Source: Flavobacteriales bacterium (GTDB lineage: Bacteria > Bacteroidota > Bacteroidia > Flavobacteriales_F > PHOS-HE28). Taken from it: 64,000 nt of DNA. Under the pieces are notes generated by a model, which saw only the letters and a list, made by a program, of their open reading frames with translations, did not search any database and was not told where the DNA came from. The DNA lies in NCBI GenBank assembly GCA_016703005.1, contig JADJCX010000005.1, positions 128,736 to 192,735 of the forward strand, in the 5' to 3' direction. Positions within the stretch are counted from its first letter, which is position 1; every line of letters starts with the position of its first letter. Below, piece by piece: positions 36,720 to 46,064 of the stretch. A program made the position numbers and the translations under genes.

Positions 36720-37403
36720 CTAAGCCGCAGCGCGCAGCGGTGCGAAGACCACAGGATAGCCACGTCCCCAACCAGTATGTGGAGTATCGCGTCGGCCCTT
36801 GTGCTCTAAGGCGATGGATTTCATCAGGGCGCGCCACTTCAATGCCGAACGCAATTCGCCGAAGCGCTTGCGACCGATGGTCTTGTTGTAGAACGTGCGG
36901 AAGTACACGATCGCTTGATCCCGTAGGTTCTCACCCACTACGTAGCCGTCGTCGATCACCGCCACGAAGCTCTCGCGATCGCCCTTGTACGTGTCTGGCT
37001 GGAAGACCTTGTCGTAGTTGTGTTTGTGGAACTGCCGTATAGCCCCGTCGCGTCCACCCTTGCGGTGCAAGTAGCGTTTCAAGTACCGGTCCAGCACATG
37101 CGGCTGGAAGTACTGCGCTGGTCCTTCGGCATCGATCTGCATGGCGTGTATCCCTTCGGTAGTGGCGTACCACAACAATGGATACAAAGTGACCGAGCCT
37201 TTGTAGGCGGTGATCACATACACCCATTGCAGTCCTTTGGTCGAACTGAATTTACCGCCCCGCTCCACCACCTCGGTGCTGTTCGTCTTGGGGCAGAGGC
37301 CAACAAGGTCGGCGTGTTTCTCAAGCACATGTTGCCGCAGTTGACCCACGTCTTTGCGGGCGGCCGATGCCACCTGCGTTGGGGTCATTCCAGAGCGGAT
37401 CAT
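36720..37403 (-). CDS. Conserved hypothetical protein
   Basis: About 227 residues from ATG 37403; the frame stays open upstream to 37646, but the added segment looks non-coding. The protein contains a helix-rich N-terminus (MTPTQVASAARKDVGQL), then YVITAYKGSVTLYPLLWYAT, and a basic region (HVLDRYLKRYLHRKGGRDGA). No family is recognised. The start is the least secure part. Confidence 0.55.
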   Translation of the reverse strand: MIRSGMTPTQVASAARKDVGQLRQHVLEKHADLVGLCPKTNSTEVVERGGKFSSTKGLQWVYVITAYKGSVTLYPLLWYATTEGIHAMQIDAEGPAQYFQPHVLDRYLKRYLHRKGGRDGAIRQFHKHNYDKVFQPDTYKGDRESFVAVIDDGYVVGENLRDQAIVYFRTFYNKTIGRKRFGELRSALKWRALMKSIALEHKGRRDTPHTGWGRGYPVVFAPLRAAA

Positions 37404-37644
37404 GGCTGAACATGCGTTTGCGGGCACTCTTACGTAACGCACGCACGTGGGGTTCACATACGGCGAGCCTTGCTGAACGGGGTGGAAAACGAGGAACGGT
37501 ACCCGAACCACCCGGATAATATTCCTGCCGTTCAGCGAAGGCTTTCCATGGTTCGGCCATGCCGGTCGGCTGCCGGTCGGATCGGGTGTGTTTTGAGAGG
37601 AACTCGTATCGAATGGGTGGCGTATCCAGCGCAAAACAGTATCC

Positions 37645-38013
37645 ATGAAAACCCCAACGCTTCATCTCCACACGGCTGCCTTGGCGGTCCTGCTCGTATG
37701 CTCCAAAACCGTTTCAGCCTCCGACGATCTTCCATATACACCGCCGGCCGACGATGCAGTGGCGGTGACGGGTTGGGTGCACGTGGAAGACCTCAGCTTC
37801 GATGCAACGACCGTGGAACTGGAAGTGAACGGCGAGGTACAGCGTGTGCCACTCTCGAACATGGGCCGCTTCGACCTTGTATTGCCCGCCGACGCCCATG
37901 TGGTCTTACGCTTCGAGCATCCCGGCCACTTGCCAAAGGAAGTGTTGGTGGATACGCATCATGCCCGCGCCGGTACGTTCCGCGAGCAGACCCGCCACGT
38001 GCGGTTCGCCTGA
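37645..38013 (+). CDS. Small secreted hypothetical protein
   Basis: 122 residues with a signal peptide (LHTAALAVLLVCSKTVSA) and one beta-sandwich-like domain (GWVHVEDLSFDATTVELEV, GRFDLVLPADAHVVLRFEHP). The latter resembles carboxypeptidase-regulatory-like surface domains. Function is unknown. Confidence 0.6.
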   Translation: MKTPTLHLHTAALAVLLVCSKTVSASDDLPYTPPADDAVAVTGWVHVEDLSFDATTVELEVNGEVQRVPLSNMGRFDLVLPADAHVVLRFEHPGHLPKEVLVDTHHARAGTFREQTRHVRFA

Positions 38014-38015
38014 TC

Positions 38016-38159
38016 ATGGAACTGAAGCAGAACATGGCCGGCTTCACTTACGTGGGGCCCGTGGGCAACATCGGTTTCGATAAGGACGGCGGTTGCGTGG
38101 CCGTGGACCACACCCGCAAACTGATGGTGGGCCGCAAGAACCAGCCGATGGTGTTCTGA
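38016..38159 (+). CDS. Very small hypothetical protein (47 aa)
   Basis: The ATG at 38016 lies two bases after the stop of the preceding gene and opens a 47-residue frame (MELKQNMAGFTYVGPVGNIG ... NQPMVF). Tight spacing and a non-random sequence favour it, but there is no family support. Confidence 0.4.
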   Translation: MELKQNMAGFTYVGPVGNIGFDKDGGCVAVDHTRKLMVGRKNQPMVF

Positions 38160-38260
38160 GCATTGCAGCCCTGACGGGTCACCTACTGGGCGCGTTCTGT
38201 CATCCGGACGAACCTGCCTGGGGGCAAACAGGCAGGCGAGGAAGGATCTCCAGGGTGCTA

Positions 38261-39394
38261 TCACTCTCCGCGTAACGCATCCACCTTCGTCCAGTTGCTG
38301 AACCTTCCTCCACTATAGCGATACACGCCACTTGAGGTACCGATCCAAAGCTGCCCGTTGGCGTCTTCGAGAATGCTCTGCACGTTTTTGAGGCCAGCAG
38401 CGTCGCGTTCAGTGTAGCATGTGAAGGTCTTGCCGTTGTTGCTGCACAAGCCATAGCCGCTTGCCCCGATCCAAATGGTCCCTCCGCTGTCCTGATGGAT
38501 CACCCATATCTGATCGCCGAGCACACCGTCCTTCCTGCCGTAGGATGTGAAGACTTTGCCATCGTAAGTGCACAGCCCACCGTAGCGCGTGCCGAACCAC
38601 AGGTTCCCCGACTTGTCCTCCATGATGGTCTGCACGAAATTGTTGCACAACCCATCCTTCTCCGCAAGGTTGGTGAGCGTGCTGCCGTTGTATTTGTACA
38701 CGCCGCCGCCATTGCTCGCGAACCAGATGTTCCCCGACCTGTCCTCTATGATGCAATTGATCTGCTTCGGGTACTTGTAGTTGGGGTGATCACTGAAGTC
38801 AGCAGCAGGGATAGGGAAGGAGGTGAATGTCCTCCCATCAAAACGTGACACGCCTTCCTCCGTGCCGAACCACAGGCCACCGTTCCTGTCCGGCAGCACG
38901 CTCCACACTTGATCACTGATCAAGCCATCCTTCGTTGTGTAATTGGTGAAACCGGTTCCACCTGTTCGGAAGGCGGCTACGGGATCGTAGCGCGATACGC
39001 CACCGCCCGTGGCGAACCAGAGATCACTGTTCGGGGCTTGAGCCATGCTGCCCACCCAATTGCTGCTGAAGCCGTTCGTAGGGTCGAAGTATTCGAGCGA
39101 TCGTCCATCGTACCGCGCCACGCCGTCGCTGGTGGTGCCGAACCAGATATTGCCCTCACGGTCCTGCAACATGCGGCGGATGTACTGGCTGATCTGTTCC
39201 GTTTCGCCGGGCGGCTGGGTAAGGCGGGCTGCAAGTGTTGCGCTGTCCGGTTGCGCAGAAGGCGGAGTTGCGCCACCATAGCTCTTGTTGTGGTCAGATG
39301 TCTTGACTTGTTCAGAGCAGGAGGACAAGAGCAACAGCGTCACTACGACAGCGCGGAACTGCGCGTAGTCACTCGATCTTCCGGCTAGGAACAT
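38261..39394 (-). CDS. Reg_prop beta-propeller lipoprotein
   Basis: 377 residues. The lipoprotein signal is VVVTLLLLSSC (Cys ~26). Seven or so Reg_prop (YVTN-like ligand-sensor) blades follow, each with the pattern EDxxGNIWFGTxxxGVxRYDG, for example DREGNIWFGTTSDGVARYDG and DKSGNLWFGTRYGG. In Bacteroidota these propellers are usually the periplasmic half of hybrid two-component sensors. Here the kinase half is absent, so this is a stand-alone sensor or carrier. Confidence 0.82.
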   Translation of the reverse strand: MFLAGRSSDYAQFRAVVVTLLLLSSCSEQVKTSDHNKSYGGATPPSAQPDSATLAARLTQPPGETEQISQYIRRMLQDREGNIWFGTTSDGVARYDGRSLEYFDPTNGFSSNWVGSMAQAPNSDLWFATGGGVSRYDPVAAFRTGGTGFTNYTTKDGLISDQVWSVLPDRNGGLWFGTEEGVSRFDGRTFTSFPIPAADFSDHPNYKYPKQINCIIEDRSGNIWFASNGGGVYKYNGSTLTNLAEKDGLCNNFVQTIMEDKSGNLWFGTRYGGLCTYDGKVFTSYGRKDGVLGDQIWVIHQDSGGTIWIGASGYGLCSNNGKTFTCYTERDAAGLKNVQSILEDANGQLWIGTSSGVYRYSGGRFSNWTKVDALRGE

Positions 39395-39468
39395 AGTGGT
39401 GTCAAACCTAAGCGGGCAGGTGGGTGCGACATTGGCCCTGGACAAGTACCACTCACAGTTGCCAATGT

Positions 39469-40996
39469 TCATCGCCCGAACCTCGCCGTGCGCACCCCAT
39501 CGCGCACGAACAACCGCAGCACATACCTGCCCGGTGCCAAGTGCGCGAGATCAAGCGTGGCATCCATCGGCAGCACACCGTGCGCGCAACGCAGGCCCCG
39601 CGCATCGATCACTTCGTAGTTGCAGCCAGGTGAAAGTCCCGGGCCTTGCACGGTGATGCGCCCATCCGCGCTGGGCGAAGGGAACACTTCAAGAGCATCT
39701 ACTTCATCCAATGCATCCACCGCCAACGTGCTGCACAGCGGCGCACGTGGCAACGAGATCGGCGACGTGGTAACGCTGGCGGGCAGTGGTGGCGATGTAT
39801 AGGTGAACGAGGCGAACGTGGCCGCGCTGGCCGTAGCCACCACCGGGTATACGTTCACGCTGTCCGGTTCCCAACAGGTGGGCAACGGACCGTTGAAGTC
39901 CATGACGGAAAGCGAAGGACAGTTGTTGGTGCTGCCCAACACGGCCAAGCGGTTGTTGTCCACGGCGATCACATCATCCACGTAGCCGCTGGGCCCGAAC
40001 CCGTACTGCGCGATCACATCGGCATTGGCATCCATGTGCAAGAGGATATCGCCCTCGGCCGGATCGGCGAAGACCCGCGCCAGGTGTACCACGAAGGTGC
40101 CGTCGGGCACGGGCACCACTCGGCCTTCCCAATCGAACGCATTGTCCACATCGTCCAATGCGCGTGCGCTGATCACATCGCCTGCCGGGTCGAGCAACAG
40201 CAGATACTCTCCCCGGTCCAAGGCCCACGACTTCCACAAGCAGCGCCATGTTGCCGTTCGCGAGCATCGCACCGCCCATGCCGATGGTGTATGCACCACC
40301 ATCAACCGCGTAGCTCTTGCTCCAGAGCGCCGCACCGGTGGTGGTGTATTTGGTGAGGATGAGCGTGGGCTGGTAGGAACCGTGGTAGGCGAAGAAGGTA
40401 TTGCCCGGCCCCGCGAACACCCCGGTGAAACCCGCCGGCGAATTGCCTTGCAGCTGGAAGTTCACCGGAATGCGGATGCGCGGATAGGCGTACGGCCCGC
40501 TGGGGTCGAACACCATGATCACCACCTCCTGCGCGTTGAGCGCGGTGGCGATGTGCGCGATCATGCCGTTGTTGAGCGGTGCGGAGCGCCATGGCAAAAA
40601 GCTGAGCGTGTCCACCGGGAAGGCATCAGCCGCCAGCACATTGCCCTGCGCATCCATGCGTACCAAAAAGATGCTGTACCGCAAGAGGGTGTTATCATAC
40701 CGCCCGCCCACCGCTAGGAGGTCGCCGTTCCCGGCCTCCACCGGTGCATCGGAACGAAGGATCGTGTAGGGCTGGCCTTGGCTGGCCCACAGCACATTGC
40801 CCATGCTGTCGGTGCGCATTATCCGGTTCCACGTCTCGTCGGTGCACACGAAGTCGCCGTTGGCGCACTGCATCACATTCATGAAACTGCCGGGGTTGCC
40901 CGGTGCATACTCACTGAAGAAGGTGTTCTGTGCGGAGGTTGCAAGACCTGTTAGGCACACTACGGAGGAGAGAAGTACGCCTCGTGCGGTCTTCAT
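39469..40996 (-). CDS. T9SS type A sorting-domain protein (one frameshift near 40220)
   Basis: The start at 40996 gives the signal peptide VLLSSVVCLTGLATSAQ. The first frame encodes ~250 residues of beta-propeller-like repeats (CANGDFVCTDETWNRIMRTD, LVRMDAQGNVLAADAFPVD) up to about 40220. The second frame continues with LALDRGEYLLLLDPAGDVIS-type repeats and ends in a T9SS sorting domain (VFPSPSADGRITVQGPGL, YVLRLFVRDGV). The break lies around 40215-40240. One indel restores ~505 residues. Probably exported to the cell surface. Confidence 0.78.
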
Positions 40997-41107
40997 GTCT
41001 GGAACAATCGAGCGGGGATCGTGCATGGTCGTCGGGCTCAGGCGCCTGCAAGATGACGCATCAAGTGGTTGGGGTTGCTTTGGTGCACTGATAGTACCCG
41101 GGTCAGT

Positions 41108-41263
41108 TCAGCCGGGGTCCTTCCTGAATTCTTCCACAAGGCGGACGGTGAGGTCCGACACATTCCGTCCGGTCGCTGCGAATGAGACAATCCCATCGAT
41201 CACTTCCGGTGGAATGGAATAGGTGTCGAGGATCAGTTCCGGGTGGAAGTACCGCAGGTACAT
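41108..41263 (-). CDS. Possible small protein divergent from the 41302 gene
   Basis: A 51-residue frame from ATG 41263 (MYLRYFHPELILDTYSIPPE ... LTVRLVEEFRKDPG) with natural-looking composition and a helical C-terminus. It is the only plausible coding content in the 305-bp gap between the T9SS gene and the downstream gene. No family support. Confidence 0.35.
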   Translation of the reverse strand: MYLRYFHPELILDTYSIPPEVIDGIVSFAATGRNVSDLTVRLVEEFRKDPG

Positions 41264-41301
41264 TGCCGTTCCATCTTGAACGGACTTCTGAACCACAGCC
41301 A

Positions 41302-41946
41302 ATGGAGCCGAACGTGTTCAAACGTTTCTTATTCGTGAAGGACGACTTCTACGACGACCCCTTAAAGGTGTATCGCGCGGCGCAGGAAGCGACGTACTAC
41401 GAACCGGAGAACTACACTGGGCTCCGGAGCACGACAGTTTACCATGAGCAAGGTGTACGCGCCAAACTCGAGCGCTTGCTGGGCGTACGTATCACGCGCT
41501 GGGATACTGACGCGATCCAAGAGAACGGAGTGTTCTACCAGGCCTTTGCCCAGGGCAAAAAAAAAGAGATCCCCGGTGTGCATGCCGATACCCCGTACGA
41601 CGACATCACTGCGGTGGTGTATCTCACCCCGGGACTGCCGTTCGATCGCGGCACGTCGCTTTGGATGCACAAGCGTACGGGACTCAGCAGCGCACCTACG
41701 GCAGCGGCCGCGCGTAAACTGAAGATGAAGTTGGCCGACCTGTTGGATCTGTTCGAGCAGGACAGTCGCGACCGGTCGAAGTGGGTGGAGGTGGATCGCG
41801 CCGGGTACCGCCCGAACCGCGTGGTGGCCTATCCCTCCGGCCTGATGCACTCCGCGACGAACCACCACGGTGGCAGCCTTCAGGACGTGCGACTTTACCA
41901 GACGTTCCGCATCGGCGTGGATTGGAAGCGCTCCAAGTTCGCGTGA
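41302..41946 (+). CDS. DUF6445-like protein (possible 2OG-Fe(II) oxygenase fold)
   Basis: 214 residues. It starts MEPNVFKRFLFVKDDFYDD and contains PGVHADTPYDDITAVVYLTP, in which a His-x-Asp pair is placed as in 2-oxoglutarate/Fe(II) dioxygenases. Near the end is YPSGLMHSATNHHGG with a second His, followed by RLYQTFRIGV with the expected Arg-like anchor. The H-x-D...H set is visible; the oxygenase activity is inferred. The start is the ATG at 41302, as upstream sequence lacks family similarity. Confidence 0.7.
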   Translation: MEPNVFKRFLFVKDDFYDDPLKVYRAAQEATYYEPENYTGLRSTTVYHEQGVRAKLERLLGVRITRWDTDAIQENGVFYQAFAQGKKKEIPGVHADTPYDDITAVVYLTPGLPFDRGTSLWMHKRTGLSSAPTAAAARKLKMKLADLLDLFEQDSRDRSKWVEVDRAGYRPNRVVAYPSGLMHSATNHHGGSLQDVRLYQTFRIGVDWKRSKFA

Positions 41947-41959
41947 GCGCAGCGCTCCG

Positions 41960-43573
41960 CTACGACTTCCGGAAGTATTGCAAGAGCAGTTCCTGGTACT
42001 GGTAAGGGTCGCCAGGCTTTGTTCCGATCATGCGCACCAGCAGATCCAGCTTTTCCGGGTCGCTCTGCTTTGTGGCTTCAGCCCATAGTGCCACCTCCTT
42101 GAGCACTTGAGCGCCGAACGTATCCGGCACCACCGCGCACCCGGTTCGCGCTTGGAATTTCTTCACGCTCTCGTTCTCAGCGCGAGCCCGGTCGCCTTTG
42201 TAGCTCACGCGGATCATCCGCTTCACAAGGGCCGTGATGTCATACACACCCGGTTGATGCTCGCCAGAGAGCATCAACGCCATGTTGCTTTTCGTAAAGC
42301 GGAGCAACACACGGTTGCTGGTACGATGGTTTTTCCGCGCTTTGCGCTTCGCAACCTCTTGTTCCGACAGCAAGAGCAGCGCCTTGTCCTTTGGCCTGAA
42401 ACCATAGCGATGGTAAAACCAGAAGGCGCCCGTGGCGATGCCGTCCGGATTGTCGAGCCCGAATTGGTATGGCTCGATCTCGAAGTGCGCCACACCGAAC
42501 ACCTGCCTGAACACACGTAGCAACTGGCATAGCATGTAGCCGGATTCGCCGCCACGGAACGCCTCGAAGATGTTGATCCCGAAATCGGCGCGCCGACCAA
42601 AGACCCACCCCCCGCCATATGCGGCGGGAAAGCCGTTCTTGAACAAGGTGTATCCGATGTACGACTCCATGGGCAGTTGGCGGGAAGGCACCATGCCGTA
42701 GATCGCAACCGATATCCCGCGCTCAAGATCGTAGAGCCGGAAGGTGTGTTCATCGAGGTACGTGGTGGGGTCCGTTTCGCGATCGGTCAGTACCATCGAC
42801 AGTTTCACTGCACGGATGACGATTTCCCTGGAGGGGCGGTCCAATGCTACAGGCGCGCACAATGGTTGTTCCATCAGCAAGCGGTGGTCGAACGCTTTCA
42901 GGATGCCATCGTGGAAGAAGGGGCTCTTGGTTGGAATGCGATTGAAGATCCGCGAGAAGGACTTGTTCTTCGGCAGGATGCGCACATAAAGCCCTAAGCC
43001 GTCGAACAACAGGTCTTTTATACGGGGGCTATGATCCAGTTTTTGCAGTTCGGCCAGTAGGAACTGCAGTTCTCGTTCACGCGGCACCTTAAGGGTATCC
43101 AGTAACTCCTGGTTTCCAAATCCCGATGTGGTTTCGCTCCGCTCCAACGAAGGCAGCGTGATCGCCAGCACCTTGTTCAGGTCGAACTCGGGATCCTCAA
43201 AGCGTTCCACCTGCATGCGGCACGCGGGGTCGTGCGCGAGCCAGTTGCAGAGGTCGTGCGAGAATTTGGAGACGTACGGCGTGTGCGGCAGGCCAGAGTT
43301 GATGAGCGACTTGCTCGAACGGTTCTGCGGGCGTGCGAGGAACCGCCTGATCCGCGCCAGTTCCTTCTCCGCAGCCCGCAGGGTCTTCCGCTCTGGCGGA
43401 AAGGCCTGCACGAACTGTAGCAGATCGGCATAGCCCACCAGCGAAGGGGAGGATGCCAGACCAATTGCCGACAGATCTTGTAGCGCGGCCAACTTGCCTG
43501 CATTGCTCGTTGCATCGTAGCGCGTGATCAGCTTGCGCAGCTTGCGCACCTTATTGTTGAATGCAAAACTCAT
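41960..43573 (-). CDS. Large conserved hypothetical protein (GNAT-like C-terminal part)
   Basis: 537 residues, no signal peptide. The N-terminal half is helical and hydrophilic. A middle block contains YGMVPSRQLPMESYIGYTLF and AAYGGGWVFGRRADFGINIF. A later block, EPYQFGLDNPDGIATGAFWF followed by YHRYGFRPKD, resembles the end of a GNAT fold. A helical tail ends at YRYQELLLQYFRKS-like sequence (residues 527-537). Function unknown; seen sporadically in Gram-negative bacteria. Confidence 0.65.
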   Translation of the reverse strand: MSFAFNNKVRKLRKLITRYDATSNAGKLAALQDLSAIGLASSPSLVGYADLLQFVQAFPPERKTLRAAEKELARIRRFLARPQNRSSKSLINSGLPHTPYVSKFSHDLCNWLAHDPACRMQVERFEDPEFDLNKVLAITLPSLERSETTSGFGNQELLDTLKVPRERELQFLLAELQKLDHSPRIKDLLFDGLGLYVRILPKNKSFSRIFNRIPTKSPFFHDGILKAFDHRLLMEQPLCAPVALDRPSREIVIRAVKLSMVLTDRETDPTTYLDEHTFRLYDLERGISVAIYGMVPSRQLPMESYIGYTLFKNGFPAAYGGGWVFGRRADFGINIFEAFRGGESGYMLCQLLRVFRQVFGVAHFEIEPYQFGLDNPDGIATGAFWFYHRYGFRPKDKALLLLSEQEVAKRKARKNHRTSNRVLLRFTKSNMALMLSGEHQPGVYDITALVKRMIRVSYKGDRARAENESVKKFQARTGCAVVPDTFGAQVLKEVALWAEATKQSDPEKLDLLVRMIGTKPGDPYQYQELLLQYFRKS

Positions 43574-43627
43574 TCGCGGTGTTCTGGACGATCCAAGTCC
43601 GAATGGCGCCACCCTGACTTGTCCATG

Positions 43628-43969
43628 CTATCGGTGACAAGATCCCAGATCCCAACGAAAGTACCGAGGACGGTGACATTGCTTGTGGAAGCCCATCAGG
43701 TTGGTGATCATCACGCCCATGCGCTCGCTTCGTAAACCCCCGCGGCTCCAGAAGTGGCTATCGACCTTGTTTGTGCTTCCATCGAATACAATGTTGTCCA
43801 GTACACGACCGTGTCGCCGCGTGTCAACCAGTTCGTGGTTCCCTTCTAGCCGGTCAGCCTTCCGGCCGATCTCGTGACCTGCGAATTCCTGAAGAACGGG
43901 AAGGCGGATCGCAGCGGGGTTGCGTTGGTGGCCTCGTACGATCCTCAGCAGGGTAGGGAGACCAAACAA
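43628..43969 (-). pseudogene. Remnant sharing an 84-bp block with the gene at 50510-51125
   Basis: A minus-strand frame of ~113 residues contains DSHFWSRGGLRSERMGVMIT followed by NLMGFHKQ, which also occurs in the gene at 50.5 kb. The DNA of 43681-43764 and 50707-50791 agrees at about 95%, with a 1-nt indel in a C/A run. The rest of the frame is not shared and has no recognised family. It probably marks a recombination scar or a truncated paralogue. Confidence 0.5.
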
Positions 43970-43995
43970 AAAGCCCCGCCTTTAGGCAGCGCTTT
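43970..43995 (-). terminator. Terminator hairpin beside ftsK remnant A
   Basis: AAAGCCCCGCC-TTTA-GGCAGCGCTTT is an imperfect 11-bp stem, with T-rich sequence downstream on the minus strand. It is the same element, in the same relative place, as the hairpin at 45815-45840. Confidence 0.55.
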
Positions 43996-44032
43996 CGATC
44001 ATTTGCTTTCGCGTTCAACTCAATACCCCCCA

Positions 44033-44095
44033 TCCCCGGCCCGGCGCTCTCCGTCATGGCGGTGTTGAGGTGCGAATGCAACGTGGCTTCGTTTA
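44033..44095 (-). pseudogene. Degenerate copy A of the ftsK 3' end
   Basis: The plus-strand sequence from ATACCCCCCATCCC through GGCTTCGTTTA corresponds to 58251-58322, the last codons of ftsK (protein HLNTAMTESAGPGMGG here versus HLNAGMTESAGPGMGG in ftsK). One C is missing from the C-run (6 versus 7). It is followed on the minus strand by a terminator-like hairpin, which the intact ftsK lacks. Confidence 0.7.
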
Positions 44096-44131
44096 CCGAG
44101 CGGTTGCGGAAGTCCTACGGAACGCACCAGT

Positions 44132-45740
44132 TCACTCAAGTACGATCTTCAAGCATCGTCCCGCTGTCTCGCCCAAGCGCAAGGTGTAAACACCTGATGT
44201 ATGCTTGCCGAGATCGACCACGCAACCCGCTGTGCAACGTTGCACTCGTCCCTGTGCAACACTGCGCCCGAATGCATCGAACAAGGACCAAGTGAGCGCC
44301 TCTGCTCCCGACAGTTGAAGTGTGATGATCCCGTCGGATGGGTTTGGGAAGACCGCAGTGCCGTCTGTGGCGAACTCCACCGGACTCGACGTAGTGATGT
44401 CAAAAGGGTTGAACTGGGCTAGCCAATAGTCGGGGTGTCCTCCCATGGCGGGCACCTGGCCGATACCATTAGCGGGTTCAACGCTGAGCGTATCAAAGAA
44501 CTCCCCGCATGCATAGACGTTGCCCAGGCCGTCTCCGACCAGGTCCTCGCAACTGGCGCGCGTGCGAAGGCCGGTGCTGCCCAAATAGGTTCCGGCCGTG
44601 TCGTAACGGGCGATGAACGCATTGAGCGCGCCCTCGACCTGCACGGTGTCAACATCAGGGAAGCCGAAGATGAGGTCGCCGTCCACCGAGCCGCCGAGAT
44701 CGAGATATGCGCCATGCACGTCAAAACCACGGACGCATGGCTGATCCCGCCGTGTGGAGGATCCGTCGGTGCCATCGGTAGTGCATAGTAGGGTCATACT
44801 TGGCGATGGCATCGGCCCAGCCATTGAAGTATTGCACGCCTGCGAAGGGGTCCATGTCCATCTGTGTGATGCAGTTCACATGGATGTAGATGTTCCCCTC
44901 GTTGTCAAGGTCGATCGCATAGGCCCCCACCCCACCTTGGCTGGTGATCGGTACGCGCCAGTGCATGATGCCGTCCGTTCCGTACTCATACACACCAACG
45001 ACGTCATTGTCGGACTCGCTGGTCAGCAAGAAGAATGTTGAGTCATCGCGCACACAGATGGAAGCCGCGTTGTCTGTGTCGAAAAAATCGCCGTTCTGAA
45101 CAGCCCAAGCGAAGTTGCCGGCGCTGTCCAGTTTGGTGATGAAGAAGTCCGTGCTGAAGGAGCTAAGGTTATAGGTAGCGGTGCCAGGGTCTAGATCAAC
45201 CGTTCCTTCCAGATCACCAGCTATGTAAACGTTGTCCAGGCTGTCCACATCCATCGCCCTCCAACGGGTATCGCTGTTGGGGCCTAAATAATAGTCACGC
45301 TCCCAAAGCAAGTTGCCCAGCGGATCGGTCTTGATCACCCGCAGATCGCCTGTGCCAACGTCGCTGTCACCAGCGATGTAGATATTGCCGGATACCGGTG
45401 CACAGCGCATGGTGATCTCCTTGCCCGGTGGATAGGTGGTGAAGCCATGGTCCAACGAACTCATGCAATGCTGCACATGCAACACCTCTCCGGTAGGGGC
45501 ATAGCGCGCGATGAAGAGGCCAAAATCACCATAGTTGTACACACCAGGGCCGGCATCAAAATCCATAGGTGTACCACTTTCGTAATAGCCCACAACAACG
45601 ACATCCCCGTTCGGTGCGAGGTCTACCGCGCTGCCGATGTCGTGCATCGTTGTACCGACGTGCTGCAACCAGTTCACCTGCTGTGCGGTGAGACCTTGGC
45701 AGAAAGCCAAAGTCAATATTAGAAAGGAGATGGAACGCAT
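44132..45740 (-). CDS. T9SS type A sorting-domain protein with SBBP-like repeats (frameshifted near 44760)
   Basis: The start at 45740 gives a signal peptide (SISFLILTLAFCQGLTAQQ). The first frame, ~340 residues, has SBBP/propeller-like units such as GNIYIAGDSDVGTGDLRVIK and DNVYIAGDLEGTVDLDPGT. The frame changes between about 44721 and 44800. The second frame carries GNVYACGEFFDTLSVEPANG and a T9SS sorting domain (VFPNPSDGIITLQLSGAE, SGVYTLRL) ending at 44132. It is bracketed by the two ftsK 3'-end copies. Surface protein; role unknown. Confidence 0.75.
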
Positions 45741-45814
45741 GGGGTAGGGTTGTGGACGAATGTAGGCGGTGTCCCTACTTCTGGCGGGAGAATTAGGCAC
45801 GCGCGAGGAGGAGA

Positions 45815-45840
45815 AAAGCCCGGCCTTTCGGCAGGGCTTT
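45815..45840 (-). terminator. Terminator hairpin beside ftsK remnant B
   Basis: AAAGCCCGGCC-TTTC-GGCAGGGCTTT is an 11-bp stem with one mismatch and a 4-nt loop; TTTT follows on the minus strand. It lies 28 bp beyond the ftsK-like stop codon of remnant B, where a genuine ftsK terminator would be expected. Confidence 0.7.
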
Positions 45841-45868
45841 CGATCATTTGGTTTCGGGTACAACTCAA

Positions 45869-45979
45869 TACCCCCCCATCCCCGGCCCAGCGTTCTCCGT
45901 CATACCCGCGTTCAAGTGCGCGTGCAATGCGGCTTCGTTCGGGATCATCACACGGCGGGCCTTGCTGCCTTCTAAGGGG
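45869..45979 (-). pseudogene. Degenerate copy B of the ftsK 3' end
   Basis: The plus-strand sequence aligns base for base with 58250-58361 of the intact ftsK, with about 13 differences in 111 positions. It includes the run of seven C and the terminal Met-Gly-Gly-Tyr codons followed by TGA. Homology stops abruptly near the block encoding GSKARRVMLPNEAALHAHLN. No other part of ftsK is present. Confidence 0.75.
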
Positions 45980-46064
45980 TTGCGGAGGCGGCAAGGCGAG
46001 GGGCGAATAAGCAGGGGCCGCCCCAGTGATCCAGGACGGCCCCACAGCCTATGACCACAAAAGC

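Noticed and set aside
36720..37646. Longer version of the hypothetical gene starting at 37646
   Set aside because: The added ~80 residues have no coherent composition and would run into the divergent gene at 37645; the ATG at 37403 is preferred.
43574..44131. A complete gene in the 43.6-44.1 kb gap
   Set aside because: Only the shared 84-bp block and the ftsK remnant are recognisable; other frames have no coherent protein features.
46012..46041. Terminator for the SBBP gene at GGGGCCGCCCC...GGACGGCCCC
   Set aside because: The stem has a bulge and a long loop, and there is no T-tract on the minus strand; too weak to list as a feature.
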